A stretch of DNA of 64,000 nucleotides. Origin: Streptomyces antibioticus. GTDB taxonomy: Bacteria > Actinomycetota > Actinomycetes > Streptomycetales > Streptomycetaceae. Each line of letters begins with the position of its first letter. The first letter of the stretch is position 1. The stretch spans positions 186,398-250,397 of the forward strand of contig NZ_KQ948433.1 in NCBI RefSeq assembly GCF_001514065.1. The letters run 5' to 3'. Below are positions 53,052 through 61,077 of the stretch, piece by piece. Under the pieces are notes generated by a model. The model saw only the letters and a program-made list of their open reading frames with translations. It had not been told where the DNA came from and searched no databases. Both the position numbers and the translations under genes were made by a program.

Positions 53052-53324
53052 TCACCACCTGCTCCGTCGTGGACAGGGACCACATCTCGGCACGGTCGAG
53101 AGAGAGAGCAGCCCGTCGAGATGATCGGCCTCGTGCTACACGATCTGCGCCCCCAGTCCGCCATACGTCTCGACGTGCTGCCGGCCGCACTCGTCCTCGT
53201 GGGTCACGCTGATGCCGTCCGGTCGAGCCACGACCGTCTGCCAGCCGGTCACGTTCAGGCATCCCTCGAAGGCCGCCGTAGGCGAGAGACCCACCGCATC
53301 GAGCCTGAACGATGTGAGGTTCAC
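53052..53324 (-). pseudogene. Peptide deformylase remnant with in-frame stop
   Basis: Minus-strand translation gives AAFEGCLNVTGWQTVVARPD, then GAQIV, a TAG stop at 53138-53136, then HEADHLDGLL. These are deformylase motif 2 (EGCLS-type, cysteine metal ligand) and motif 3 (QHExDHLDG), with the stop exactly where motif 3 has glutamine (CAG to TAG). Motif 1 and the N-terminal third are missing. Intact deformylases remove formyl from new proteins; plasmid copies can confer deformylase-inhibitor resistance. This one is dead. Confidence 0.82.
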
Positions 53325-53358
53325 CGATCAGGCACAGGAACAAGGAAGGGCACAGAGC

Positions 53359-53445
53359 GTGGCGGACAAACACGGCATATCAGAAGAACGTGAGCGCGAG
53401 CGCCGCTCAGACGCGACGGGGGCTCAGACCGCAGAATCGTTCTGA
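53359..53445 (+). CDS. Possible 28-residue peptide
   Basis: A GTG-started frame (MADKHGISEERERERRSDAT...) preceded by GGAAGGG. Very polar. It may be a gene remnant or chance; there is no homology to judge by. Confidence 0.25.
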   Translation: MADKHGISEERERERRSDATGAQTAESF

Positions 53446-53571
53446 GCGAAGAATCGAACTGTTCGAATGAAAGTCGCCTGAGTGGCTTTTGCTCCTTTTT
53501 TCGCTTTCCCGAGCAACTCCGATCGGTGGTAGGAAGCCCCACTCCCCCCAGCCGACTCCTGTGAGCGGCAG

Positions 53572-53592
53572 ACCTATTACGGCGTAATAGGT
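53572..53592. repeat. Centromere-like palindrome, site 2
   Basis: ACC-TATTACGGCGTAATA-GGT, a perfect inverted repeat around a central base, 75 bp after the parB stop. Confidence 0.8.
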
Positions 53593-53600
53593 CGAGACAG

Positions 53601-53638
53601 CTGTGGCCGGTACGAGACAGTGCTCGTACCGGCCACAG
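53601..53638 (-). terminator. Strong hairpin after parB
   Basis: A perfect 16-bp stem (CTGTGGCCGGTACGAG) with a 6-nt loop, 29 bp beyond the parB stop. No T tract. Confidence 0.7.
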
Positions 53639-53666
53639 ACGCGGCAGTCTTCGACAGCCAGGAAGC

Positions 53667-54872
53667 TCAGACCCGAGACTCTCTCCGCTGGCTCTGATGC
53701 TCGTTGAGGATGTCGAGCATCTTGTCGAACTCTGTGTCACTCATCTTCTGGATGAGGTGCATGGCGATGAACGCCCCATCGTCATACGGGAGTCGGCGCG
53801 CCGTTCCCGGCTCGGCCGGAGCCTGGTCCGTGTCTCCGCCGACGCTGTCGGCTGCCCGAGGGTCGGGGACGGTCTCCCCAGACTCCACCCGAGCTTCCGT
53901 CTTCACCGTTCGATCAAGCGCCTTCACCGGCGGCGCTGTTGGATCGGCAGTCGGAGGAACGACCTTGGCCACCGGCGGAGTTGGCGCCTTCGCGGGATCT
54001 TCCCAGCCGTTGACTGCCTGCGAGGGGACGGACGGCTCGGGCGCCGCTTCTTCCTCCTCCGTAGCAGAGGCCGAAGCGGGTGCCGCTGCTGTGAGCGTCG
54101 GCGTGGGCTCGGGCGCGACGGCAGGAGTCAGTGAGGGGGCAGGTGTGGGTGCTCGCCGTTCCTCTTCCTTACGCGCCCGCTCCGCCTTGAGTTCCTGGAG
54201 AGCTGCCTCCTGGCGCTCGTGGGGTTCCTTGGCGATGGAGCGTAGGAGCTCAACGGGCTCCTCCCCCACTGCGGCCTGGAGTTCCGGAGTCAGGTTCAGC
54301 AACGCGAGCCGCTGGGACACCCAACCTTGCGACTTGCTCAGCCGCTTGGCCAGCTTCACCTGTGACCCGTGGATGGAAAGCAGTCGCTGGAGTGCTCGAG
54401 CCTCGTCGAGGGGGTCCAGGTCATTACGGTGAATATTCGCGACGAGCGCGGACTCGAGGATGGCGTCGCCGTCGCTGCCTTGCTCGTCGTCAACCATCAC
54501 ATTGAGGTGCGTCAGGCCTGCCTCGCGCGCGGCGGCCAGTCGACTGCTGCCGTCGACGACAACATGAGTGGTGTCGGGTTCGAGGTCGTTGGCCCGGGCG
54601 GGGTTGGCCTTGAGGTAGGCGTCACGGTTCATGACCGTGATGGCCTGCTTCTGGCCGTGTTCCTTGAGGCTGCCCGTGAGCTCAGTCAGGTCGCCGAGGG
54701 AGGTGCGGGGGTTCTCAGGGTTGGGGCTGATGCGTGTGACGGGGAGGCGAGTCGGAGGTGCCACCCCGTCGGTGGGCACACCGGTGGCTGCGCCGATGGC
54801 GGCCCGACGAGCACTGACGGGCCGGGCGCCTCCCCCGAAGCGTCCGGCTCCGAGCTGGTCGGCCTTGCTCAT
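53667..54872 (-). CDS. parB: ParB-family partition protein
   Basis: 401 residues. The N-terminal ParB/Spo0J nuclease-like fold lies at about 45-170 (VTRISPNPENPRTSLGDLTELTGSLKEHG, VVVDGSSRLAAAREAGL, LVANIHRNDLDPLDEARAL), followed by a helix-turn-helix at about 172-194 (VKLAKRLSKSQGWVSQRLALL). A long Pro/Ala/Glu linker (about 230-360) leads to a short C-terminal helix, probably the dimer interface. It should load on centromere sites, most likely the TATTACGSCGTAATA palindromes. Its ATG overlaps the parA stop. Confidence 0.93.
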   Translation of the reverse strand: MSKADQLGAGRFGGGARPVSARRAAIGAATGVPTDGVAPPTRLPVTRISPNPENPRTSLGDLTELTGSLKEHGQKQAITVMNRDAYLKANPARANDLEPDTTHVVVDGSSRLAAAREAGLTHLNVMVDDEQGSDGDAILESALVANIHRNDLDPLDEARALQRLLSIHGSQVKLAKRLSKSQGWVSQRLALLNLTPELQAAVGEEPVELLRSIAKEPHERQEAALQELKAERARKEEERRAPTPAPSLTPAVAPEPTPTLTAAAPASASATEEEEAAPEPSVPSQAVNGWEDPAKAPTPPVAKVVPPTADPTAPPVKALDRTVKTEARVESGETVPDPRAADSVGGDTDQAPAEPGTARRLPYDDGAFIAMHLIQKMSDTEFDKMLDILNEHQSQRRESRV

Positions 54873-56128
54873 GAGATCTCCCGGGCCAGCGCACGCATGG
54901 CGATGGCCTGCTGTGAGGCAGGCGCGTAGCTCAGCAGCGGCTGCTTCATACGGACGGCTTCCTTCTGTTCCTTGAGGTCGTTGATGAGACCTACGACGCG
55001 CGGATCCTTTATGTCGATCCAGCCCTGAAGAGAGGAGGTGGCGATGTAGCCGCGTCGGCCGTCGTAGAGGTTGACGACAATGCCCAAGTAGTCGATGTCG
55101 AGGGCGAGGTCGTTGCGGAGATCCTCTATCTGGTTCGTCAGCAAGTCGTAGGCGTCGGCGGAGCTGTCCTCGGCCTGGACCACGATCAGCGCTCCGGACT
55201 GGCCCGGGCCCTCACTGTCACGACGGCGCCCGTAGTAGGCCGCGGCGTCCATGCTGAGGCCGAGGCTGGGCGGACAGTCGACGATGACTACGTCGTAATC
55301 GGCTTCGAGGGGCAGCAGGGCCCGTTCCAAGGCGGCTTCGCGCGCGCGCACTGCGGACAGACGGACATCGAGGAGGAAGGCGTCATGACATGCGGGCAGC
55401 AAATGCAGCCGTCCGCCGAAGTGGTCATCGTCGATGGAGACGATCAGATCCTTGAGCTCACCCTTCGGGTCGCCGGCCATGTGATTGGTGAGGCTGTCGC
55501 CGTTCATCGCCAGGGGAGCGGCACCGAGTTGATTGGTCAGGTGGCATTGGGGGTCGAAGTCGACCAGCAGGACGCGGAGTCCTGGCCCGGGGAGCTTCTC
55601 CACGTCCAGCGGGTCGGTCTCCACGACGGCCTCATCGGGTTCGTCGGCTCGGAGCGCGGAGGCCAGGGCCTTGGCGACTCGAACCGGGAAGAGCCGGTTG
55701 GAGTCTTCAGAGAGGGCTTCACCGACTCCGGCCGTGATGGCGGTCTTACCGACGCCGCCCTTCTGGTTGCACACGACGATCCGGCGGGTGATGGCAGGCC
55801 GCTGCACATCGGGCGCGGGATGGGTGTCGAGCCAGAGCTGAACGGACTGGGCGAGTCCCTGAATCAGCGATACACGTCGGTCTTCCGCGACCTTGCGGAA
55901 TGCCTCCCACTGTCCTGGCGGCAGGAAGGTGGAGAAAGACTCGGCTCCTGCCGTGTCGATCGTTGTGCTGGCTGACGCAAGTTCGCACCAGGCGGTGATG
56001 CCCTGCTCGACGGCGGTCTGAATCTCGATGCCGAGCTGGGCGGTTCTGATTTTGAGGTTCTGCCGGAGCCATCCCGGCAGCTTGGAGACGACCTTGGCTC
56101 GGTCGCTTGAGGTGGCTGGCATACTCAT
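54869..56128 (-). CDS. parA: ParA-family partition ATPase
   Basis: 419 residues. The deviant Walker A KGGVGKT is at 123-129, followed by LLVDFDPQCHLTNQLG and VIVDCPPSLGLSMDAA. It differs from short ParA proteins by a 115-residue N-terminal extension (LPGWLRQNLKIRTAQLGIEIQTAVEQGITAW), typical of plasmid type Ia ParA that also represses its own promoter. An inverted repeat directly upstream fits such autoregulation. ATP-bound ParA coats DNA and pulls ParB-centromere complexes apart. ATG 56128, or 56122 two codons on. Confidence 0.93.
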   Translation of the reverse strand: MSMPATSSDRAKVVSKLPGWLRQNLKIRTAQLGIEIQTAVEQGITAWCELASASTTIDTAGAESFSTFLPPGQWEAFRKVAEDRRVSLIQGLAQSVQLWLDTHPAPDVQRPAITRRIVVCNQKGGVGKTAITAGVGEALSEDSNRLFPVRVAKALASALRADEPDEAVVETDPLDVEKLPGPGLRVLLVDFDPQCHLTNQLGAAPLAMNGDSLTNHMAGDPKGELKDLIVSIDDDHFGGRLHLLPACHDAFLLDVRLSAVRAREAALERALLPLEADYDVVIVDCPPSLGLSMDAAAYYGRRRDSEGPGQSGALIVVQAEDSSADAYDLLTNQIEDLRNDLALDIDYLGIVVNLYDGRRGYIATSSLQGWIDIKDPRVVGLINDLKEQKEAVRMKQPLLSYAPASQQAIAMRALAREIS

Positions 56129-56137
56129 GGCGCTACC

Positions 56138-56180
56138 TTACTAACGTCGTAGATCATCTGCTGCATCGACACGTTAGTTA
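56138..56180. promoter_or_regulatory. Inverted repeat at the parA promoter
   Basis: TTACTAACGT (56138) and ACGTTAGTTA (56171) are 9/10 complementary with 23 bp between, starting 10 bp before parA. A likely ParA or ParB operator. Confidence 0.55.
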
Positions 56181-56215
56181 GTGCGAGTTGGTGATGCGAG
56201 GAGTCGCCGTGCCCG

Positions 56216-56230
56216 TATTACGGCGTAATA
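56216..56230. repeat. Centromere-like palindrome, site 3
   Basis: TATTACGGCGTAATA upstream of parA, exact core; the flanking bases are not palindromic. Confidence 0.75.
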
Positions 56231-56369
56231 GCGCGACCCGATTCACAGGACACGATGCACGGCACACCGGGACCACTCAGACTCCGCGAAGCCGTCTTGC
56301 TTTACAAGCCCTGGCACGCCGCTGCGCTCATCCTCACGACGAGGGGTCAAGCGTCTGTCGAGCCCTCAG

Positions 56370-56390
56370 ACCTATTACGCCGTAATAGGT
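56370..56390. repeat. Centromere-like palindrome, site 4
   Basis: ACC-TATTACGCCGTAATA-GGT, a perfect copy 6 bp after the stop of the 269-residue gene. Confidence 0.8.
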
Positions 56391-56396
56391 CCCGCC

Positions 56397-57206
56397 CTAC
56401 TCCTGCTGGAGTTCGATCGCTGCGGCCAACACCAGGCGGGCCTCTTCGGTGAGCGCCACAGAACGGGAACTCCGCTGTTCCAGCTTCGTCAGCGAGCGCA
56501 GTGCGGCGTCGAGGTAGCGCTTCAGGCTCACCATTTGCAGTGGGGTCCGGCAGTGGGGGAGGACCGCCTCGATCTCCTCAAGCCAGTAGTCAGCGTCCTC
56601 ATCCCGTACCAGGGCCTCACGTTGTTCCAACAGTCGCGTCGCCACCGGGACCATGAGCGCGTGCCGACGCTGCGCTTCCTCCTGCGCTCTCCGCTCAGCA
56701 GCCTCCGCCAGGGCCAGCCGCCGCTCAGCCTCCAGTACCGCTTCAGGTGTCCGCCTGACGTGATGGCCTCGCGAGGGGGCATCGCTCAGCCCCACCGCCT
56801 TCAGCCGCTTTGCCTTGTTGTACGCAGCACTTGCCGCACCTACGGCCAGCACGGGAGCCAGTTGGATCCACTGCGCTCCTGCAGCCCGTGCGTCATCCAC
56901 GGCCCGTGCCTGATGAGGTTCGATCTGCTCGCGGAGGTACTCCCACAACCGCACCCGCTTGAGCGCTGCGTCACGCTGTACTGCAGGGGGCTGCTTGCTC
57001 AACGCCCGGGCGTGCTTCTCGAGATACAGCAGCGCACCGAACAGTTCCTCGTCGGCCGGCATCAGCTCCACATCCGGGTCTTCTGCCTCCTCATGGAGCT
57101 GCCTCAGTTCTGCGACGAGCGCGCCAGCATCGAGGGTCCCGATTCGCATGGGGGCCCTGACCAGGGGCTTCGTCGGCCTTGTCGAACTCCGGGCACGCTT
57201 CTTCAT
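56397..57206 (-). CDS. Plasmid-core protein of unknown function
   Basis: 269 residues behind GGGACAGGA. Almost entirely helical and charged, with RLALAEAAERRAQEEAQRRHALMV as probable coiled coil. A possible helix-turn-helix (AAGAQWIQLAPVLAVGAASAAYNKAKRLKA) lies in the middle. It sits between palindromic sites 4 and 5 and between parA and the putative origin, and its promoter carries a split parS-like repeat. An accessory DNA-binding factor for replication or partition is plausible; no family recognised. Confidence 0.75.
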   Translation of the reverse strand: MKKRARSSTRPTKPLVRAPMRIGTLDAGALVAELRQLHEEAEDPDVELMPADEELFGALLYLEKHARALSKQPPAVQRDAALKRVRLWEYLREQIEPHQARAVDDARAAGAQWIQLAPVLAVGAASAAYNKAKRLKAVGLSDAPSRGHHVRRTPEAVLEAERRLALAEAAERRAQEEAQRRHALMVPVATRLLEQREALVRDEDADYWLEEIEAVLPHCRTPLQMVSLKRYLDAALRSLTKLEQRSSRSVALTEEARLVLAAAIELQQE

Positions 57207-57229
57207 GACAACATCCTGTCCCGCAGGGG

Positions 57230-57252
57230 CTGTTTCACATTCTGTGAAACAG
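57230..57252. promoter_or_regulatory. Split parS-like inverted repeat
   Basis: CTGTTTCAC, five bases (ATTCT), GTGAAACAG: both halves of the universal parS consensus but pushed apart by 5 bp. It sits 24-46 bp before the 269-residue gene. Confidence 0.55.
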
Positions 57253-57335
57253 GAGCAGTACAGGACAGTCTTCCTGACGGAGCGGCGGCCGGGAGGAAAG
57301 GCCTACTGGCGCGCTGGCGGCGTAGGTGGCTCGGG

Positions 57336-57356
57336 ATCTATTACGGCGTAATAGGT
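57336..57356. repeat. Centromere-like palindrome, site 5
   Basis: ATC-TATTACGGCGTAATA-GGT, one flank mismatch, between the 269-residue gene and the iterons. Confidence 0.8.
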
Positions 57357-57470
57357 CGCGGGGGAGCGGAGGCATCCCCTCCGGTCCAACTCCTGAAGCA
57401 GGGCACGGCCAGTCTCGGATGAAAGCCCGGTCCGCCTCACCCACGGCGTCGTGGTGTCTTCGCAAGCTTC

Positions 57471-58100
57471 TGGTCCCTGCTCCTCCACTCCCCACACCAG
57501 GACAACGAGTGCAGGGACCGAAGAGGTTCACGTTGTTTCGGACCGGAACTCAGCCGGTTTCAGGGACCAGGGTCTGAAACGGGAGACCGAGAGGGACCGG
57601 GGATGCTTCGGTCCCTGGACCTCGGTCCCTGGTGTTTTTGCAGGTCAGACGGCTCTTGATCACTCCAGTAGGGACTGAAGGGACTCAACTCCGCCATTAT
57701 GACGTAGACAAGACATGTATTCGTACACGCGCGCGCATACAAACCCACATATCTAGTACAGCTCATAATGGCCGAGTTGAGTCCCTACAGTCCCTGTTCC
57801 GCTAGACTGTATGCCTCTGACCTGCGACGATGCCCAGGGACCGAAGCGGAGCGCTGTACAGTCCAGCCCCTGCCGCTTCAGTCCCTGGACCCTTTGGTCC
57901 CTCTCAATCCCTCTCGGGGAGGGCAAACGAGGCCTCCGAGCGTTCAGTCCCTGCCGCCCCTAGGGTGGAACCCGACGCGGGACCGAAGGGACCCAAGGGA
58001 CTGAGGAACCTGATAGAAACGGCACGCCGATTGGACAACCTTCCTTTTGAGCAGGTGGGCCTTACACTCTTTTCGCATCAGAGTCCCTTCGGTCCCTGAC
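57471..58100. repeat. Iteron-like cluster of GGGACYGAAG motifs
   Basis: About nineteen GGGAC or GTCCC cores in some 630 bp, many as CAGGGACCGAAG or the complement CTTCRGTCCCTG, on both strands (for example 57512, 57562, 57671, 57834, 57879, 57979, 58083). Repeat density and position directly upstream of replication genes suggest an initiator-binding array. Confidence 0.7.
57667..57798. repeat. 36-bp inverted repeat flanking a 60-bp core
   Basis: Arms at 57667-57702 and 57763-57798 match at 32 of 36 positions when one is reversed. Each arm contains two GGGACT motifs and CCATTATGA at the inner end. The core 57703-57762 is relatively AT-rich and includes an alternating CGTACACGCGCGCGCATAC tract. 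Confidence 0.8.
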
Positions 58101-58164
58101 GAAAACGACAACGCGTCAGGTGTGTGAAGTGATCGGGCAGACAGAAGTGACAAGGACGATTCCT

Positions 58165-59292
58165 GTGCCGCGCGAAGGTGAGGACCGAGACAGTGCTGCG
58201 AGAGTCGCGCCTGCGTCGCCTGCGCGCCCGCAGGCCGTCGCCCGCTGGTGTGCTGCGCAGGGCTGGCCGGTGCACCCCCTCACACCTGGTCGCAAGACGC
58301 CTGTCGGCAACTGCGCTTCCTGCTCGGGGCAGAGGCACGAGCCGGCAACCTGCCCCTGTCCCCCAGCAGGGCGCCCCTGTCACGGCTTTCATGCGGCGAC
58401 CACCGACCCTGAACTCATCGACCGGTGGTGGGGCGACGCCCCGTCCGCAGGAGTGGGTGTCGCATGTGGCCCGGCAGGTCTCGTCGTGATCGACATCGAT
58501 GCCCATCAGGTGTCGGTCGCCGACAGGACCCATCTGCTGCCGGGTATCTCCATCCCTGAACAGGTCGAACTTGCCGGGCTGGCCTCGGGCTTCGACACGC
58601 TGGCCCTTTTGGCGGCTTACCGCGGAGAGCAGGACCCGGCCCTGGACGAAGACACTCTGAGGGTCCGTACTCCGTCCGGCGGCCTGCATGTCTGGTACCG
58701 GAACCCTGAGACCGATACCCGGTACCGCTGTTCGACCGGTTCCGGACGCAACACGGCGCTTGCCTGGCAGGTCGATGTGCGTGCAGACGGGGGCTACATC
58801 GTGGCGCCCGGCACCCGTACGCCCCAGGGTGTCTATCGCGCCGAAGGAACTGCCAGGTATCCCGCCGTAATACCGCGGTGGCTACGAAGCGAGCTGCGCC
58901 GCACAGGACATGTCATCGAGCCGCGCCCCTCGAAGGCCCTGGCCTCCGAGTACCTGGCAACTGCCTTGTCTCCCGCGACAGCAGACACGGTCGGGAGCGG
59001 ACCGAAGCGAACGGCCTCCGCTCATCAGATCATCGACCCTCTGATCGCTCAGGTCGCCCAGTGTGCTGCCGCTTCCGAGGGCACGGGCTTCTCGGAGAAG
59101 CTCAACAGGGCCGCCTACACGGCCGGAGGACTGGTCGGTGCGGGCCATCTGGAGCACGCCGCCATTCGCGACCGACTTGTCCGTGTCGCTCACTATGCCC
59201 GCCCTTGGCAGCAGTCCAGGAATGAAAAGATCGTTGACGACGCCCTTGCCGTAGGGTCCGTCCGCCCTCTTCACCTCAAAGGACGTCCATGA
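58165..59292 (+). CDS. Bifunctional DNA primase/polymerase (prim-pol)
   Basis: 375 residues from GTG 58165 behind AAGGA; in-frame GTGs at 58120 and 58129 are alternatives. The prim-pol catalytic acids are in LVVIDIDAH (Asp110, Asp112). It carries a cysteine-rich insert (CASC, TCPCP, PCHGFH) that probably binds zinc, as seen in actinobacterial plasmid and phage prim-pols. Later motifs include RVRTPSGGLHVWY and GYIVAPGTRT. It should make primers at the adjacent origin. The stop overlaps the helicase start (ATGA). Confidence 0.9.
   Translation: MPREGEDRDSAARVAPASPARPQAVARWCAAQGWPVHPLTPGRKTPVGNCASCSGQRHEPATCPCPPAGRPCHGFHAATTDPELIDRWWGDAPSAGVGVACGPAGLVVIDIDAHQVSVADRTHLLPGISIPEQVELAGLASGFDTLALLAAYRGEQDPALDEDTLRVRTPSGGLHVWYRNPETDTRYRCSTGSGRNTALAWQVDVRADGGYIVAPGTRTPQGVYRAEGTARYPAVIPRWLRSELRRTGHVIEPRPSKALASEYLATALSPATADTVGSGPKRTASAHQIIDPLIAQVAQCAAASEGTGFSEKLNRAAYTAGGLVGAGHLEHAAIRDRLVRVAHYARPWQQSRNEKIVDDALAVGSVRPLHLKGRP
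58858..58872. repeat. Degenerate centromere-like palindrome (site 6)
   Basis: TATCCCGCCGTAATA, 13 of 15 positions, flanked by GG and CC, inside the prim-pol gene. May be chance or a decayed site. Confidence 0.3.
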
Positions 59293-60875
59293 GCAGCAGT
59301 GCCGAAGGCTCCCCGCGTTTTGATCCGCAGGCTGCCGCTCAGCAGATGCTCGACCTTCAGTCGGCGGAACTGATCCCCGGCACTGCCCGGCTCCCGGCAC
59401 AGGGCGTCACCGGTTCCTCGGTCGCCACGTTCCCGCAGACCGCCCCAGTGTCTCAGGTCGTCGGCCCTGGCGCCGGTCTCGGTGTTCCCTCCGTGCTGCC
59501 CCCCTCTCTCTCGGACCGGGGCAACGCGCGGCTCTTCGTTCAGATGCACCGGGACCAGTTCCGCCATGTCGAGGGCCTGGGCTGGTTCTCATGGGACGGC
59601 TACCGGTGGAAGCGCGGCGGAGGGGAGAAGGCCGCACTGTGGGCCGCGGGGGAGATGGCTGAGGACATGCCCCTCAGCGACCCGCGTGGTGTGTTCAGCA
59701 ACCGTGAGCTCGCCCAGCACAAGCGGCGTACTCTGTCGACCACTGGCCTCAAAGCCCTTCTGACGCAGGCAAAGGCATCCCCCGACATCTCCGTCGACCC
59801 CGACCGGCTCGACGGCGACCCTTATGCCCTGTGCACCCCCGAGGGGGTTGTCGATCTCACCAACGGGCAACTGCGCAAGGCCGACCCGACCCGTGACTTC
59901 CACTCCCGGGCCACCAGCGTCGCCCCCCAGGACGTGGACACGCCTCGCTGGCACCGCTTCCTCGCCGACACCTTCGGGGATGACGACGAGGGCCAGGAGA
60001 TGATCGACTTCCTGCACCTGCTGCTCGGTTACTCGATCACGGGCGACGTGGGCGCTCAGGTGCTGCCCTTTCTCCATGGTGAGGGCAAGAACGGCAAGTC
60101 CGTGCTGCTCGACATCATGATCCAGATCCTCGGTGACTACGCCGACGCGGCCCCGCCGGGCTTCTTGATGGACCGGGGTGCGTTCTCGGAGCACTCCACG
60201 GAGCTGACCGAACTGCACGGGCGCCGCCTGGTGGTGTGCAGCGAGCTCAAGCCGAACGACAAGTTCGACGAGGCCCGCGTCCGTCTCCTGACGGGCGGCG
60301 ACAAGATCAAGGCCCGCCGGATGCGCCAGGACTACTTCTCGTTCACTCCCACCCATCACCTGTGGCTGCTGGGCAATCACCGTCCGGAGGTCTCGACCGG
60401 CGGCTTCGCGTTCTGGCGTCGTATCCGGCTGCTGCCCTTCACCCGCACGGTCCCGGCGCACCGCAGGATCGACAACCTCGCTTTCGAACTCGTGCGGGAC
60501 GAGGGTCCGGGCATCCTGCATTGGCTGATCCAGGGTGCACAGCGGTACCTGCGCACCAGAGACCCTCTGGAGGGCCCGGACCGGGTCCGTATCGCCACCA
60601 CGGCGTACGCCACCACCGAGGACCACATCGGCCGCTTCCTCGCCGAGTGCTGCACGCGGGACTGCGATCCCGGCAAGGACCTGCGGGTCGAACAGGGGCT
60701 GCTCTACGCGGAGTACAGCTCGTGGTGCAACGCGGGGGAGGGGATCCGGCCGGCGACTCCGCGAGCGTTCGCGAACCGCGTCCGCCAGGAGGTCGGGGTG
60801 GCCTCGCCGAACGACATGATCAAGTCGAACGGCCGTAAGTATTACCCCGGTATCGGCTTGCTGGAGCAGGCATGA
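59289..60875 (+). CDS. D5/P4-type SF3 replicative helicase
   Basis: 528 residues. N-terminal D5-like region 60-250 (FRHVEGLGWFSWDGYRW, PLSDPRGVF). SF3 helicase core: Walker A HGEGKNGKSVLLDIM near 265, Walker B RLVVCSELKPND, motif C HLWLLGNHRPEV, and an arginine finger region FWRRIRLLPFTRTVP. The C-terminal winged helix ends at the natural stop. It unwinds the origin together with the coupled prim-pol; together they replace a classical Rep protein. Family members drive phage and plasmid replication. Confidence 0.93.
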   Translation: MSSSAEGSPRFDPQAAAQQMLDLQSAELIPGTARLPAQGVTGSSVATFPQTAPVSQVVGPGAGLGVPSVLPPSLSDRGNARLFVQMHRDQFRHVEGLGWFSWDGYRWKRGGGEKAALWAAGEMAEDMPLSDPRGVFSNRELAQHKRRTLSTTGLKALLTQAKASPDISVDPDRLDGDPYALCTPEGVVDLTNGQLRKADPTRDFHSRATSVAPQDVDTPRWHRFLADTFGDDDEGQEMIDFLHLLLGYSITGDVGAQVLPFLHGEGKNGKSVLLDIMIQILGDYADAAPPGFLMDRGAFSEHSTELTELHGRRLVVCSELKPNDKFDEARVRLLTGGDKIKARRMRQDYFSFTPTHHLWLLGNHRPEVSTGGFAFWRRIRLLPFTRTVPAHRRIDNLAFELVRDEGPGILHWLIQGAQRYLRTRDPLEGPDRVRIATTAYATTEDHIGRFLAECCTRDCDPGKDLRVEQGLLYAEYSSWCNAGEGIRPATPRAFANRVRQEVGVASPNDMIKSNGRKYYPGIGLLEQA

Positions 60876-61077
60876 GGGCTGGCGTCGGGCAGCCGTCGAC
60901 CCGACGTGCCCTACACCGGTGTCGCGGTGCGCTCTACGATGGTGACCCGGCCCCGCACGCGGAGGTCCGCGCAGAGCGGCCCGTCAGGGTGCGGCGAGCT
61001 GGCCGGAGCGGGATGGATCGATGCCCGGACATGCCTCCATGGCCGGGGAGCATGCCGACGAAGGAGGGGCTGCAGCC

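Larger units (their letters stand above)
52990..53666. other. Gene-poor region with pseudogene, site 2 and hairpin
   Basis: 677 bp between the LuxR-type gene and the end of parB. It holds a broken peptide deformylase, a possible 28-codon frame, palindromic site 2 and a strong hairpin, each listed. The drop in gene density marks the left side of the plasmid core. Confidence 0.6.
57207..58164. other. Putative replication origin region (gene-free)
   Basis: About 960 bp without a credible gene between the 269-residue protein and the prim-pol gene. It contains a split parS-like repeat, palindromic site 5, some nineteen GGGAC/GTCCC-centred motifs and a 36-bp-arm inverted repeat around a less GC-rich core. 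Confidence 0.65.

Noticed and set aside
57230-57252. True chromosomal-type parS
   Set aside because: The halves match but a 5-bp insert separates them, so host ParB is not expected to bind as a normal parS. Kept only as an operator-like finding.
57471-58100. CRISPR array in the repeat-rich region
   Set aside because: Repeats are short (about 10-12 bp), occur on both strands and have irregular spacing; no cas genes.
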